Shown: positions 8,990 through 17,693, numbered from the stretch's first letter. The stretch: 64,000 bases of DNA from Lachnospiraceae bacterium (GCA_902363555.1 CABJAM010000002.1:1-64000); one strand, 5' to 3'. Numbers and translations: made by a program. Notes: generated from the sequence alone by a model not told the origin.

Positions 8990-9253
8990 TCATTTGTCTG
9001 AGGTCATCAGCGTCTTTATCTGAGGGATCGACTTTCCTTCTGCTCTCAGCCTTTTAATCCTGGAAATCTGCTCCAGGCTCTGGGCACGGCGGTATCTTCG
9101 CGTAAGATTTTCTTCCGCCTGTTCAAAATGCAGCAGCCCTTCCTCCGTATAGAATTTCAACGTACTGTACCGCACATCTGTAAGCCGCACCAGCTCTCCG
9201 ATAGTCACATACTCCGCCTTTTCGATAACCTCCATACTCCTCTGTCTCGACAT
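8990..9253 (-). CDS. Short MerR-family regulator
   Basis: This 87-residue protein is little more than a MerR-type winged helix: IGELVRLTDVRYSTLKFYTEEGLL is the helix-turn-helix and wing, followed by SLEQISRIKRLRAEGKSIPQIKTLM. It lacks the long dimerisation helix and effector domain of full-length MerR proteins, which makes it similar in size to short excisionase-like or accessory regulators. GGAG precedes the ATG at 9253. It is 17 bases downstream of the GPP34-like gene and probably cotranscribed. Its target may be the repeat-containing promoter at 10021-10104, but this is inferred. Confidence 0.75.
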   Translation of the reverse strand: MSRQRSMEVIEKAEYVTIGELVRLTDVRYSTLKFYTEEGLLHFEQAEENLTRRYRRAQSLEQISRIKRLRAEGKSIPQIKTLMTSDK

Positions 9254-9270
9254 CTGTCTTTTCTCCGTCC

Positions 9271-9927
9271 TTAATGGGCTGTCGTTGCCGCAATAATCAC
9301 TGCCGTCATCGTCTCAATATATTCCACCATACGCTTCACAAGCTTTCCTTCGTCGGAATTGACAATCTCCTTCAGCCTGTTTTTGATTTCCCTGCGTTCG
9401 TGATCTGAGAAATAAGTTTTCAGACATCTGCTCTTTTCAAGAAGGACAACAAGAGCGACCACCTCGTCTGTAATTTCGCCGTTTTCCAAAAGCTCCGACC
9501 GCACTTTATCAATAATATGATCGACAACACCCTTTTTTGGAATATAGCACTTTGTACTTTTTAATAATCCACCCATTTCACACGCCACAACACCAAGCTG
9601 TTCAAGCGAATCTCCAATAGCAACGGTCAGCTCTGTCAGCGCTTTTCCTGAAAAGGAATAATTATACGCATTCAAAAGCTTATCCAGTGTCAACGGCTTG
9701 GGCTGATTGATCAGATCATACATTGATTTCAAATATCCCATCGAAGCCGGCAGCTCTCCGATGACCACAATCCTATTATCCTCAATAGAAACACAGCCCT
9801 CCATCTGAAGCTCTAAAAGGCCTGCCGCTACCATACATACCATCCGCTCCGTGCTAAAACCGGACAGCTTGCCTTTCTCATTTACAGCACAAACTAAATA
9901 CTCCTGGGCAATTGATAAATCTTCCAT
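9271..9927 (-). CDS. GPP34 (Golgi phosphoprotein 3-like) family protein
   Basis: This 218-residue soluble, mostly helical protein looks like the GPP34 family: DLSIAQEYLVCAVNEKGK at the start, a GLLELQMEGCVSIEDNRIVV segment, and a C-terminal stretch with YIPKKGVVDHIIDKVR. Eukaryotic members bind phosphatidylinositol-4-phosphate at the Golgi, while the bacterial role is not established. AGGAGG lies eight bases before the ATG at 9927. It is transcribed with the small MerR gene from the promoter at 10077-10104. The family call is by eye and moderately sure. Confidence 0.6.
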   Translation of the reverse strand: MEDLSIAQEYLVCAVNEKGKLSGFSTERMVCMVAAGLLELQMEGCVSIEDNRIVVIGELPASMGYLKSMYDLINQPKPLTLDKLLNAYNYSFSGKALTELTVAIGDSLEQLGVVACEMGGLLKSTKCYIPKKGVVDHIIDKVRSELLENGEITDEVVALVVLLEKSRCLKTYFSDHERREIKNRLKEIVNSDEGKLVKRMVEYIETMTAVIIAATTAH

Positions 9928-10020
9928 AACCAAATCCTCCTATGATGTAGTCATCCCCCTCCGCTCCAGTCAGTACAATGCCAACTCACAAAACACATAC
10001 GAATGACGGCACGGGTTGCG

Positions 10021-10076
10021 CTACTTACTACTTACTACTTACTACTTACTACTTACTACTTACTACTTACTACTTA
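10021..10076. repeat. Heptanucleotide microsatellite, 8 x CTACTTA
   Basis: Eight exact copies of CTACTTA fill 10021-10076 without interruption. The run begins immediately next to the -10 box of the promoter at 10077-10104, so it forms the first transcribed bases of the GPP34-MerR message. Perfect short repeats of this kind change length by slippage. Confidence 0.95.
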
Positions 10077-10104
10077 AGTATAACACAAAAAACCTGTTTG
10101 TCAA
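10077..10104 (-). promoter_or_regulatory. Consensus-like promoter for the GPP34-MerR operon
   Basis: On the minus strand TTGACA (10099-10104) and TATACT (10077-10082) are separated by 16 bases. The -10 box abuts the heptanucleotide repeat, leaving a leader of roughly 140 bases before the ATG at 9927. Confidence 0.8.
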
Positions 10105-10118
10105 TCAAAAAGCAAAAA

Positions 10119-10143
10119 GGGAACTTGAAAAAATCAAGTTCCC
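10119..10143 (-). terminator. Rho-independent terminator after the small membrane protein gene
   Basis: On the minus strand the stem GGGAACTTGA pairs with TCAAGTTCCC and is followed by five T residues. It lies 15 bases beyond the stop codon of the gene at 10159-10791 and just upstream of the next promoter. Confidence 0.88.
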
Positions 10144-10158
10144 GTGTATAATACCATC

Positions 10159-10791
10159 TTAAATACGATTCCCCCAAGCCGCCCCATGCTTTTTCCGCCC
10201 CTTCGCCAGCTTATCCTTAGGAATATGTGAAAAAATCTGAGAAAACTCCCGCTCCAAAAATCCCATAAAATCCAAATACAGGCTGCCCTCCAAAGGCACA
10301 ACCACCTTCACGCCGCCGGATGCATCTCCATCCGGACCAAACACCAGCGTCAACTGCTTGTCCACCCGGACCTCCATCAGGCGATCCATAGCAAAATCCA
10401 CCTTCCGAAACGGTCGGTCCACATACAGCCAATCCCGCGTATAAACAACAAACCCGCTCTGCATCTTACTCAATGCCCAGAGGATCAGACACAGTACAAA
10501 AAAAGTCAGAAAAATCTGCAGCCCCTGAAAAGCCGCTTCATTCACCGCCAGAGAAATCACCAGCAAAGCCACACACACAGCCCCAAAAGCCATGCACATA
10601 TACTTCATCATAAAAGCCGTTTGAAACCCAAAACTGGCCACAAAAAAATCCACCCCAGCCTCAGGCTCCCCCTTCAGCCCGTCCTTCCCATACTTCTCCT
10701 GAAGCCTCCCATAAACCTCCAAAATCCTCCCCATCAACCGCTTCCTAAAAAACCGCGCAATAAACCCTTCCAAAATATTATTCATATTCAT
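10159..10791 (-). CDS. Hypothetical membrane protein with two central helices
   Basis: This 210-residue protein is not recognised. Residues 1-60 are amphipathic and charged. Two adjacent membrane helices follow (about 62-82 and 87-107). The C-terminal 100 residues are soluble with alternating hydrophobic strands (FVVYTRDWLYVDRPFRKVDFA, LMEVRVDKQLTLVFG), which could be a PH-like or YcxB-like domain, and the tail is basic. AAGGAG lies eight bases before the ATG at 10791. It stands downstream of prfB across the 312-nt hairpin and has its own terminator. No function is assigned. Confidence 0.8.
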   Translation of the reverse strand: MNMNNILEGFIARFFRKRLMGRILEVYGRLQEKYGKDGLKGEPEAGVDFFVASFGFQTAFMMKYMCMAFGAVCVALLVISLAVNEAAFQGLQIFLTFFVLCLILWALSKMQSGFVVYTRDWLYVDRPFRKVDFAMDRLMEVRVDKQLTLVFGPDGDASGGVKVVVPLEGSLYLDFMGFLEREFSQIFSHIPKDKLAKGRKKHGAAWGNRI

Positions 10792-10941
10792 AAAAAAATC
10801 TCCTTAACTAAATGGACATGATTGTGCCTGACGGCCCAATCATCACTATACATGAAAGCCGATTGCTCCGCACTCCGCACACCCGCAATCTTCGTCTGCC
10901 ACACCCTGAATATCCAGCGCCCTCCCCTTCGGAACGTAAAG

Positions 10942-11253
10942 AGTTCCTGTGCAGTGCGGCCTCTGGCCGTCCGGGGTTTTGGCCCCGCAGGCGGAGGACG
11001 AAGCAGGTTCCATACTGCATTGCAGCCGTTTATAGAATGACTTAGGGCCCAGGGAATTTGTGTTAATCCTGGGAAAAGGAAGTCAAACGGAATAAACATA
11101 AGAATACTCCCCTCCTTTTCCCAGGATTGCCCTTAACAAAACCCTGGACCCTTAGACATTCTTAAACGGCGAAACCGCAGCATGGAACCTGCTTCATCCT
11201 CCGCCTGCGGGGCCAAAACCCCGGACGGCCAGAGGCCGCACTGCGCAGGAACT
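10942..11253. repeat. 312-nt long hairpin between prfB and the membrane protein gene
   Basis: The outer arm starting at 10942 is the near-perfect reverse complement of the arm ending at 11253, and includes CGTCCGGGGTTTTGG and its partner. Inside are a second stem (11045-11054 with 11142-11151) and an apical stem (11067-11080 with 11113-11126). It begins six bases past the prfB stop codon. Its arms differ in sequence from the copies at 255 and 27141, so it is either a separate member of the same class or an independent palindrome. Confidence 0.85.
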
Positions 11254-11259
11254 GTCGCG

Positions 11260-12385
11260 TCATTCTTCGTCACTCTCCGCGCTCGTATTAATCCACTTAA
11301 GATAAGCATTAATAAACGGATCAATATTCCCATCCATCACGCTATCCACATTCGCAACCTCCGTATTCGTCCTGTGATCCTTCACCAGCTTATAAGGCTG
11401 CATCACATACGAGCGGATTTGGCTGCCAAAACCATTTTCAGAAATCTCACCGCGGATACCGGAAATCTTTTCCATATTTTCCTGCTGCTTCAACATATAC
11501 AGCTTGGCTTTAAGCATCTGCATCGCCTTATCCTTATTCTGGAACTGCGAGCGCTCATTCTGGCACTGCACCACAACGCCCGTAGGGATATGCGTAATAC
11601 GGATAGCAGACGACGTCTTATTGACATGCTGGCCGCCGGCGCCGCTGGAACGGTACGTATCAATACGCAGATCATCATCATTGATCTCCACATCCAGATC
11701 TTCCTCAATATCCGGCATCACATCGCAGGAGGCAAAGGATGTCTGGCGCTTGCCATTGGCATTAAACGGGGAAATACGTACTAGACGGTGCACGCCCCGC
11801 TCCGATTTCAAATAACCGTAAACATTTTCGCCATTGATCTGTACAGTCACCGACTTGATGCCGGCCTCATCACCGTCCAGAAAATCCAGGACCTCTGTGG
11901 TAAAACCGTGCTGGTCCGCCCAACGGCAGTACATACGGAAAAGCATGCTTGTCCAGTCACAGGCCTCTGTTCCGCCGGCCCCGGCGTGCAGCGTCAAAAT
12001 AGCATTACTGTTATCATACTCTGCGGAAAGTAATGTGGATATTTTAAGAGCTTCATACTCCTCAATAAATGTATCCAGCATTTCCTGAATTTCGGGAATA
12101 AGACTCTCATCATTTTCCTCATAGCCCATTTCGATCATTGTCTCCACGTCTTCATAGGCCTGAGCCAGTTGAGTGTACTTCTCCACCGTGTCCTTCAGGT
12201 TTTTCAGTTCCTTCATGGCTTCCTGGGATTTATCGGGATCATCCCAAAATCCTGGCTCCTCCATGATATTATTTAACTCCTCAATACGGGCCTGCTTTGC
12301 AGCTAAGTTAAAGTGAATCCCTCACTTCAATCAGCGGCTTTGCATAGTTGCCCAGCGTAAACTTAAACTGGTCTAATTCAACCAC
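11260..12385 (-). CDS. prfB: Peptide chain release factor 2, with programmed +1 frameshift
   Basis: RF2 reads UGA and UAA stop codons and triggers peptide release. The gene is in two frames: 25 codons from the GTG at 12385 (start VELDQFKFTLGNYAKPL, RBS AGAGGTG), then a stop, then the main frame resuming as LNLAAKQARIEEL. Joined, it gives 374 residues, a normal RF2 length. The stop-recognition region (ISPFNANG) and the catalytic GGQ (in SGAGGQHVNKT) are present. The shift site at 12307-12313 uses UAA rather than the usual UGA. It is downstream of secA, with a repeat array between them. Confidence 0.96.
12307..12313 (-). promoter_or_regulatory. prfB +1 frameshift site CTT-TAA-C
   Basis: On the minus strand the codons run GTG AGG GAT TCA CTT TAA C. 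Slipping one base forward from CTT gives CTT-AAC-TTA and restores the RF2 frame. The classic site is CTT TGA C with an AGGGGG element three bases upstream. Here the stop is TAA and the purine-rich element GTGAGGG ends five bases upstream, so both parts are atypical. Confidence 0.9.
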
Positions 12386-12415
12386 CAAAATCACCTCTTT
12401 CTATCTATTAAATTA

Positions 12416-12547
12416 AGCTGCCGCCAGCCTTGAAGCTTATTTACTTCGGCCGCAGACAGCCTAAAAGCTTATTTATATCAGGCACAGCCCGCCGACAAGC
12501 TTACTTATTTAGGCCGCATCCTGCCTGCAAACTTATTTATTACGGCC
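12416..12547. repeat. Tandem ~32 bp degenerate repeats running from the secA 3' end
   Basis: Four imperfect units begin at about 12416, 12448, 12481 and 12512, each with GGCCGC-like and AAGCTTATTTA-like segments. A fifth partial copy starts at 12544 inside the last codons of secA. On the transcribed strand the array therefore looks like repeated copies of the secA terminus around its stop codon, ending at the prfB ribosome binding site. Confidence 0.75.
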
Positions 12548-15106
12548 GCAGCACTGCTTGTACTTCTTACCGCTGCCGCACGGACACGGATCATTGGGAT
12601 AAACCTTCTTATCACTGCGGCGCATCGGTGTCTTTGCCGCGGATGTATCCCGATTTGTTCCGGTCACTTTGGCAACCTCCTCGCGCTCAGCCTTCTGCTC
12701 AATACGCACATGCATGAGCACGGTCACGGTTTCCCGGGAAATGCCAGCGATCAGCTCGTCAAACATATCGTAACCGGCGAACTTGTATTCCACCAGTGGA
12801 TCTCTCTGGCCCAGCGCCTGCAGCCCGATACCCTGGCGGAGCTGGTCCATATCGTCGATGTGATCCATCCACTTACGGTCAATGACACGCAGCAATACAA
12901 CACGCTCCAGCTCTCTTAAATGCTCAGCCTCAGGAAATTCCTTTTCTTTGGCTTCATAGTAAGCCACAGCCTTTTCCTGGATCTTTTCGATAAGCTGCTC
13001 TTTTGTGACGCCCTCGTAATCCTTTTTCTCTGTGGAAATCGGATCGATGGGGATCATGGGCAGGAGCACATTATTAATTTCCGGCAAATCCCAGTCAGCA
13101 GCCTGCTGCGACTCATGGATCACCGTATCCACAGCTTCCTTCACCACATCACTGATAAAACGGATAATAACGCCGCGCATATTCTCGCCGTCCAGCACCT
13201 TGCGGCGCTCGGCGTAGATGATCTCACGCTGCTCGTTCATAACCTCATCGTATTCCAGCAGATTTTTACGGATGCCGTAGTTATTGGACTCGATCTTCAT
13301 CTGAGCCTTTTCAACAGCGGAGGACAGCATCTTATGCTCGATGGCCTCACCTTCCGGGAAGCCCAGGGAGGTGAATATATTCATCAACCGCTCGGAACCG
13401 AACAGGCGCATAAGATCATCTTCCAGGGAAATGTAAAAACGGGATTCACCCGGATCGCCCTGACGACCGGAACGTCCACGCAACTGATTGTCTATACGTC
13501 TGGACTCATGGCGCTCCGTACCGATGATCATAAGACCGCCGGCTTCGGCCACCCCCTCGCCCAGTTTAATATCCGTACCACGGCCGGCCATATTGGTGGC
13601 AATGGTCACAGCGCCGTATTGTCCGGCCTGAGCTACGATTTCAGCCTCCATCTCATGGAACTTGGCATTGAGGACTTTATGCTGGATGCCTTTCTTTTTA
13701 AGGAAGCCGCTGATCTCCTCGGAAGCCTCGATGGTGATCGTACCGACAAGCACCGGCTGGCCCTTGGCATGACATTCAATGATGGCTTCAATAACAGCGT
13801 TGATCTTTTCACGGTGCGTCTTGTAGACCGCATCGTGGTGATCTACACGGATGACCGGCATATTGGTAGGGATCTCAATAACGTCCATACCGTAAATATC
13901 CCGGAACTCCTTCTCCTCAGTGAGGGCCGTACCGGTCATACCACATTTCTTTGTGTACTTATTAAAGAAGTTCTGGAAGGTAATGGTAGCCAGAGTTTTG
14001 CTCTCCCGCTTCACCTTTACGCCTTCCTTGGCTTCAATGGCCTGATGCAGACCGTCGGAATAACGGCGGCCCGGCATGATACGGCCGGTAAACTCATCGA
14101 CAATGAGCACTTCATCATCTTTTACAACATAATCCTTATCCCGGGCCATAAGATTGTGGGCGCGCAGTGCAAGGATAATATTGTGCTGGATTTCAAGATT
14201 TTCAGGATCGGCCAGATTCTCGATGTGGAAAAACTGCTCCACCTTGTGCACGCCGTCCTCTGTAAGATTGACGGTCTTTTCTTTTTCATTGACAATGAAA
14301 TCGCCGGTTTCAGTGATTTCCTCACCCATAATGGCCGCCATCTTTGTCATCTCGCCGCTGGCCTCACCGCGGGTCATCTGACGGGCCAGAATATCGCAGA
14401 CACGGTACAGCTCGGTGGATTTACCGCTCTGTCCGGAAATGATCAGCGGGGTACGGGCTTCATCGATCAATACAGAGTCGACCTCATCGATGATGGCAAA
14501 GTGCAGATCTCTCTGAACAAGGCGCTCTTTGTAAATGACCATGTTATCTCTCAGATAATCAAAGCCCAGTTCGTTATTGGTAGCGTAAGTAATATCGCAG
14601 CCATAGGCCACGCGGCGCTCCTCCGGCGTCATGCTATTGAGGATCACACCCACACTCAGGCCCAGAAATTCGTGGACAGCGCCCATCCACTCGGCATCAC
14701 GCTTGGCCAGGTAGTCATTGACCGTTACAATGTGGACGCCTTTGCCCTCCAGAGCGTTTAAGTATGCCGGAAGGGTGGAGACGAGGGTTTTACCTTCACC
14801 GGTACGCATCTCGGAAATACGGCCCTGATGGAGGATGATACCGCCAAGTAACTGTACACGATAGTGCCGCATGCCAAGGACACGGTCCGCAGCTTCACGA
14901 ACGACAGCAAAGGCTTCCACCAGCAGGTCGTCCAGTGTTGCGCCTTCAGCCAGACGCTTTTTAAATTCGGCAGTTTTACCGCGCAGCTGCTCGTCGCTGA
15001 GATTTTTCATCTCGGATTCCAGAGCTTCGATCTGGTCAACCAGGGGATACACACGTTTGAGCTCGCGCTCGCTGTGAGTTCCCAGGAATTTTTCCATTAA
15101 CTTCAT
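12533..15106 (-). CDS. secA: Protein translocase ATPase SecA
   Basis: This 857-residue motor pushes unfolded preproteins through SecYEG. It has the Walker A segment MRTGEGKT (residues 100-107), Walker B DEVDS, the preprotein cross-linking domain, the second helicase domain with NMAGRGTDI and RRIDNQLRGRSGRQGDPG, and a C-terminal SEC-C zinc motif (CPCGSGKKYKQCC) ending in GRNK. Length and motifs are standard. AGGAGTG precedes the ATG at 15106. It lies upstream of prfB, a common order in Firmicutes. Its last codons are the apparent seed of the following tandem repeat. Confidence 0.98.
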   Translation of the reverse strand: MKLMEKFLGTHSERELKRVYPLVDQIEALESEMKNLSDEQLRGKTAEFKKRLAEGATLDDLLVEAFAVVREAADRVLGMRHYRVQLLGGIILHQGRISEMRTGEGKTLVSTLPAYLNALEGKGVHIVTVNDYLAKRDAEWMGAVHEFLGLSVGVILNSMTPEERRVAYGCDITYATNNELGFDYLRDNMVIYKERLVQRDLHFAIIDEVDSVLIDEARTPLIISGQSGKSTELYRVCDILARQMTRGEASGEMTKMAAIMGEEITETGDFIVNEKEKTVNLTEDGVHKVEQFFHIENLADPENLEIQHNIILALRAHNLMARDKDYVVKDDEVLIVDEFTGRIMPGRRYSDGLHQAIEAKEGVKVKRESKTLATITFQNFFNKYTKKCGMTGTALTEEKEFRDIYGMDVIEIPTNMPVIRVDHHDAVYKTHREKINAVIEAIIECHAKGQPVLVGTITIEASEEISGFLKKKGIQHKVLNAKFHEMEAEIVAQAGQYGAVTIATNMAGRGTDIKLGEGVAEAGGLMIIGTERHESRRIDNQLRGRSGRQGDPGESRFYISLEDDLMRLFGSERLMNIFTSLGFPEGEAIEHKMLSSAVEKAQMKIESNNYGIRKNLLEYDEVMNEQREIIYAERRKVLDGENMRGVIIRFISDVVKEAVDTVIHESQQAADWDLPEINNVLLPMIPIDPISTEKKDYEGVTKEQLIEKIQEKAVAYYEAKEKEFPEAEHLRELERVVLLRVIDRKWMDHIDDMDQLRQGIGLQALGQRDPLVEYKFAGYDMFDELIAGISRETVTVLMHVRIEQKAEREEVAKVTGTNRDTSAAKTPMRRSDKKVYPNDPCPCGSGKKYKQCCGRNK

Positions 15107-15286
15107 TATAATTTCACTCCTGTATATGTTTTCGCATACGGAATTGATGTTACGCCCCGCATTGCACTCCTACATCGCTGCTGTCGCTTTGCATGTGCCT
15201 TCCGGGGCTTATCATTACCGTTTGCGCGTCAGGTCATAATATTGACATAGATATGCAATTTATGACGCGTTGCTTCCGCGAAAAAA

Positions 15287-15321
15287 AACAGTTAGCGGTC
15301 GTGTTCTGGCCGCTTACTGTT
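15287..15321. terminator. Bidirectional terminator between the Gly/Gln-rich protein gene and secA
   Basis: The stem AACAGTTAGCGGTC (15287-15300) pairs with 15308-15321 around a seven-base loop, with A and T runs on either side. The remaining intergenic DNA (15107-15286) holds no gene. Confidence 0.85.
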
Positions 15322-15387
15322 TTTTATTGTAGCACCCTAATGGGGTATTTGCAAATAAAATTTTTATGATCCCTTTAAAATACGCGC

Positions 15388-16824
15388 TCAACGCATCCCT
15401 TCCAGCCGCGTCCGCAGAGAAAACAGGCTGAGCGTTGTAGATACGAAGGAAGCGATCAGCGCCAGCGCCGCTAAAAGCGATACGATTTTATAGGCAATGC
15501 TGACGGAATTGACCACATTAATCAGGGAAAACAGATTAAACGCAGCCAAAATAAAATTGATGATCAGCGGATACATTGGCAGCCTGCCACAATATTTTCC
15601 GGTGATGATCGTATCCCGGATAATCCGTGTGAGCTTGAGCAATTTAACATAGTAGATAATTGCCAGAACCAAAAATACGACAAGAACTATAATTATAAAC
15701 ATAACCAGCCCCATCGTCACAGTATACAAACTTCTTCCCAAATATGAAGAAGAACCTCTAAGCCCGTCCATTGACAGTAAAAACATAAACCCGATAATTA
15801 TAACTACTGATGCGATACTGATGATTACGATGTTCGTAATGATGGCCCCCCGGCTCAATGTTATCCCGGTCGTGGAGGGAATGTCAGCTTTCGTACAGCT
15901 TATGTAGAATAGCCACATACCAATAATAATAATGGTTGTGGGAATCAATCCAATAAAGAGGCCTATGTTTAGACTGGAATTGGACATGGTATACATGCCA
16001 TAGCTATTCCCTGGCATAAACAGCATAAACAGTGTAAATAATCCGTAAATGGTATAACCAATGACGCCAATTAAAAACGGCAGAGATCTTCCTGAATCCC
16101 GGACAGCAGATACCGCTCCCGTGGATGTCCGGTTGTAGCCGGTGTTATTCGGATGGTAGTAGCCGCCATAGGGATCATTATAGCCATTGGGATTGCTTCC
16201 CGGGCCGTTGGCGTAACCGTTATAGCCCGGCTGACCCTGGCCGCTAGGCCCGTTCGTGTAACCGTTATAACCCGGCTGCTGGCCCTGGCCGCTGGAACCG
16301 CTGGGGCCGCTGGTATAACCATAATAGCCCGGCTGCTGACCCTGGCCGCTAGGGCCGTTCGTGTAGCCGTTATAGCCCGGCTGCTGGCCCTGGCCGCTGG
16401 AACCGCTGGGGCCGTTCGTGTAACCGTTATACTCCGGCTGCTGACCCTGAGCGCCGGAGCCGTTCATATAACCGTTATAACCCGGCTGCTGACCCTGGCT
16501 GCCGGGGCCGTTCGTGTAACCGTTATAGCCCGGCTGCTGGCCCTGCCCGTTGGGTCCGTTCGCATAACTGTTATAGCCCGGCTGGCCCTGCGGATTTGTA
16601 TTGTTTCCATACGGGCTTTGGGCCTGACCGTAATTTCCGGAGTCATAAGGGTTGGTTCCCTGTGGTTGATTATAGCCATAAGGCATATTTCCCTGATCAT
16701 TGTAATTGTAGCCGTATTGATTTTCATCTCCGGAAGGCTTGTCCTGAGGTGGCTGCGGCTGCGCACTGTTCGTTGAACTGGTATTCCACATGTTATCATC
16801 GTAATTGTTATTGTTATCCGGCAT
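15388..16824 (-). CDS. Membrane protein with Gly/Gln/Tyr-rich repetitive N-terminal domain
   Basis: This 478-residue protein has two distinct halves. Residues 1-240 are low-complexity and rich in Gly, Gln, Asn, Pro and Tyr, starting with an Asn/Asp run and then about eight imperfect copies of a GQGQQPGYNGYTNGPS unit. The C-terminal half has five or so membrane helices (for example LPFLIGVIGYTIYGLFTLFML), with no enzyme motif recognised. AAGGAGA precedes the ATG at 16824. The repeat-encoding DNA is itself tandemly repeated, so length variation is likely. The domain resembles aromatic-rich disordered regions that can self-associate. It could bind cell wall or cluster in the membrane; neither is shown. 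Confidence 0.85.
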   Translation of the reverse strand: MPDNNNNYDDNMWNTSSTNSAQPQPPQDKPSGDENQYGYNYNDQGNMPYGYNQPQGTNPYDSGNYGQAQSPYGNNTNPQGQPGYNSYANGPNGQGQQPGYNGYTNGPGSQGQQPGYNGYMNGSGAQGQQPEYNGYTNGPSGSSGQGQQPGYNGYTNGPSGQGQQPGYYGYTSGPSGSSGQGQQPGYNGYTNGPSGQGQPGYNGYANGPGSNPNGYNDPYGGYYHPNNTGYNRTSTGAVSAVRDSGRSLPFLIGVIGYTIYGLFTLFMLFMPGNSYGMYTMSNSSLNIGLFIGLIPTTIIIIGMWLFYISCTKADIPSTTGITLSRGAIITNIVIISIASVVIIIGFMFLLSMDGLRGSSSYLGRSLYTVTMGLVMFIIIVLVVFLVLAIIYYVKLLKLTRIIRDTIITGKYCGRLPMYPLIINFILAAFNLFSLINVVNSVSIAYKIVSLLAALALIASFVSTTLSLFSLRTRLEGMR

Positions 16825-16923
16825 AGTGTCTCCTTTCGATTTTTCAAGTTTACATTCATCATTAAGTTAAATATACCACAAACCGGCCGCGAAGTTCAAT
16901 GCTTCATTCAAATAAAGTAAAAT

Positions 16924-16951
16924 GCGGGCACGATTTTATAATCGCGCCCGC
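16924..16951 (-). terminator. Terminator after hpf
   Basis: The stem GCGGGCACGATT (16924-16935) pairs with 16940-16951. On the minus strand it is followed by ATTTTACTTT. It lies about 50 bases past the hpf stop codon. Confidence 0.75.
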
Positions 16952-16999
16952 TGGATTTTCTTTAAATATTTAATTATAGCAGCGATTTACTAAACTATA

Positions 17000-17527
17000 T
17001 CAAAATTCCGGTTCAATCAAACCATAAGTGTTGCCTTTTCTCTTATAAACCACGTTCACTTCATCGGTTTTTGCATTTCTGAATACGAAGAAATTATGTC
17101 CGAGCAGTTCCATCTGGATACATGCTTCCTCAACATCCATGGGCTTCATGGCAAAGCGTTTCGTGCGGACGATCTGGATACCCTCATCTTCTTCGGAATC
17201 CATATCTACGAATGCTTTCTGGAAATTACCATTACCATGCATCTGGTTCACAAGTTTGGTTTTATATTTACGCATCTGGCGCTCGATAATTTCTTCAACC
17301 AGGTCAATGGATACATACATATCATCGCTGACTTGTTCTGCGCGGATAATACTGCCCTTGACCGGAATCGTCACCTCAATTTTCTGACGAAGCTTTTCCA
17401 CACTTAAGGTTACGACAACCTCGGTGTCCGGAGTAAAATATTTCTCCAGCTTTCCAATCTTTTCATAAATGGCTTCCTTCAATCCTTCTGTCACATCGAT
17501 GTTTTTTCCGCTGATAATATAACGCAT
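17000..17527 (-). CDS. hpf: Ribosome hibernation promoting factor, long form
   Basis: Long-form HPF binds the 30S decoding region and pairs two ribosomes into inactive 100S dimers in stationary phase. The 175 residues contain the N-terminal HPF/RaiA domain (MRYIISGKNIDVTEGLKEAIYEKIGKLEKYF) and the C-terminal dimerisation domain (IVRTKRFAMKPMDVEEACIQMELLGHNFFVFRNA), joined by a charged linker. The ATG at 17527 has AGGAG nine bases upstream. The gene is monocistronic, with a promoter at 17666-17693 and a terminator-like hairpin inside its leader, which suggests attenuation. Confidence 0.96.
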   Translation of the reverse strand: MRYIISGKNIDVTEGLKEAIYEKIGKLEKYFTPDTEVVVTLSVEKLRQKIEVTIPVKGSIIRAEQVSDDMYVSIDLVEEIIERQMRKYKTKLVNQMHGNGNFQKAFVDMDSEEDEGIQIVRTKRFAMKPMDVEEACIQMELLGHNFFVFRNAKTDEVNVVYKRKGNTYGLIEPEF

Positions 17528-17580
17528 ACAACTCAACTCCTTTTGTCAGTATTATGTCTGAAGTACACCCGTCCTTCAGA

Positions 17581-17626
17581 GAAAAAAAAGCGCCGACTTT
17601 CATTCACAATCCTGAAATTCCGGCGT
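17581..17626 (-). promoter_or_regulatory. Terminator-like hairpin in the hpf leader
   Basis: On the minus strand CGCCGGAATTTC pairs imperfectly with GAAAGTCGGCG and is followed directly by eight T residues (17581-17588). It sits between the promoter and the hpf start, so read-through of this element would set hpf expression. Confidence 0.5.
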
Positions 17627-17665
17627 ATATTTTTTTATCCTCCTCTTTTAAATTCTTGTAAGATT

Positions 17666-17693
17666 ATTATACCATACTTGTCCGGTATTTCAA
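17666..17693 (-). promoter_or_regulatory. hpf promoter
   Basis: Minus-strand TTGAAA (17688-17693) and TATAAT (17666-17671) are spaced by 16 bases. The predicted transcript has a leader of about 130 bases. Confidence 0.7.

Noticed and set aside
12920..14761. 613-codon plus-strand reading frame opposite secA
   Set aside because: It is an antisense shadow of secA: its codons mirror the SecA frame, it has no family resemblance, and secA is complete on the other strand.
16153..16776. Long plus-strand frame rich in Ala, Val and Ile opposite the repeat protein
   Set aside because: It is the complement of the Gly/Gln repeat DNA; repetitive DNA leaves several frames open.
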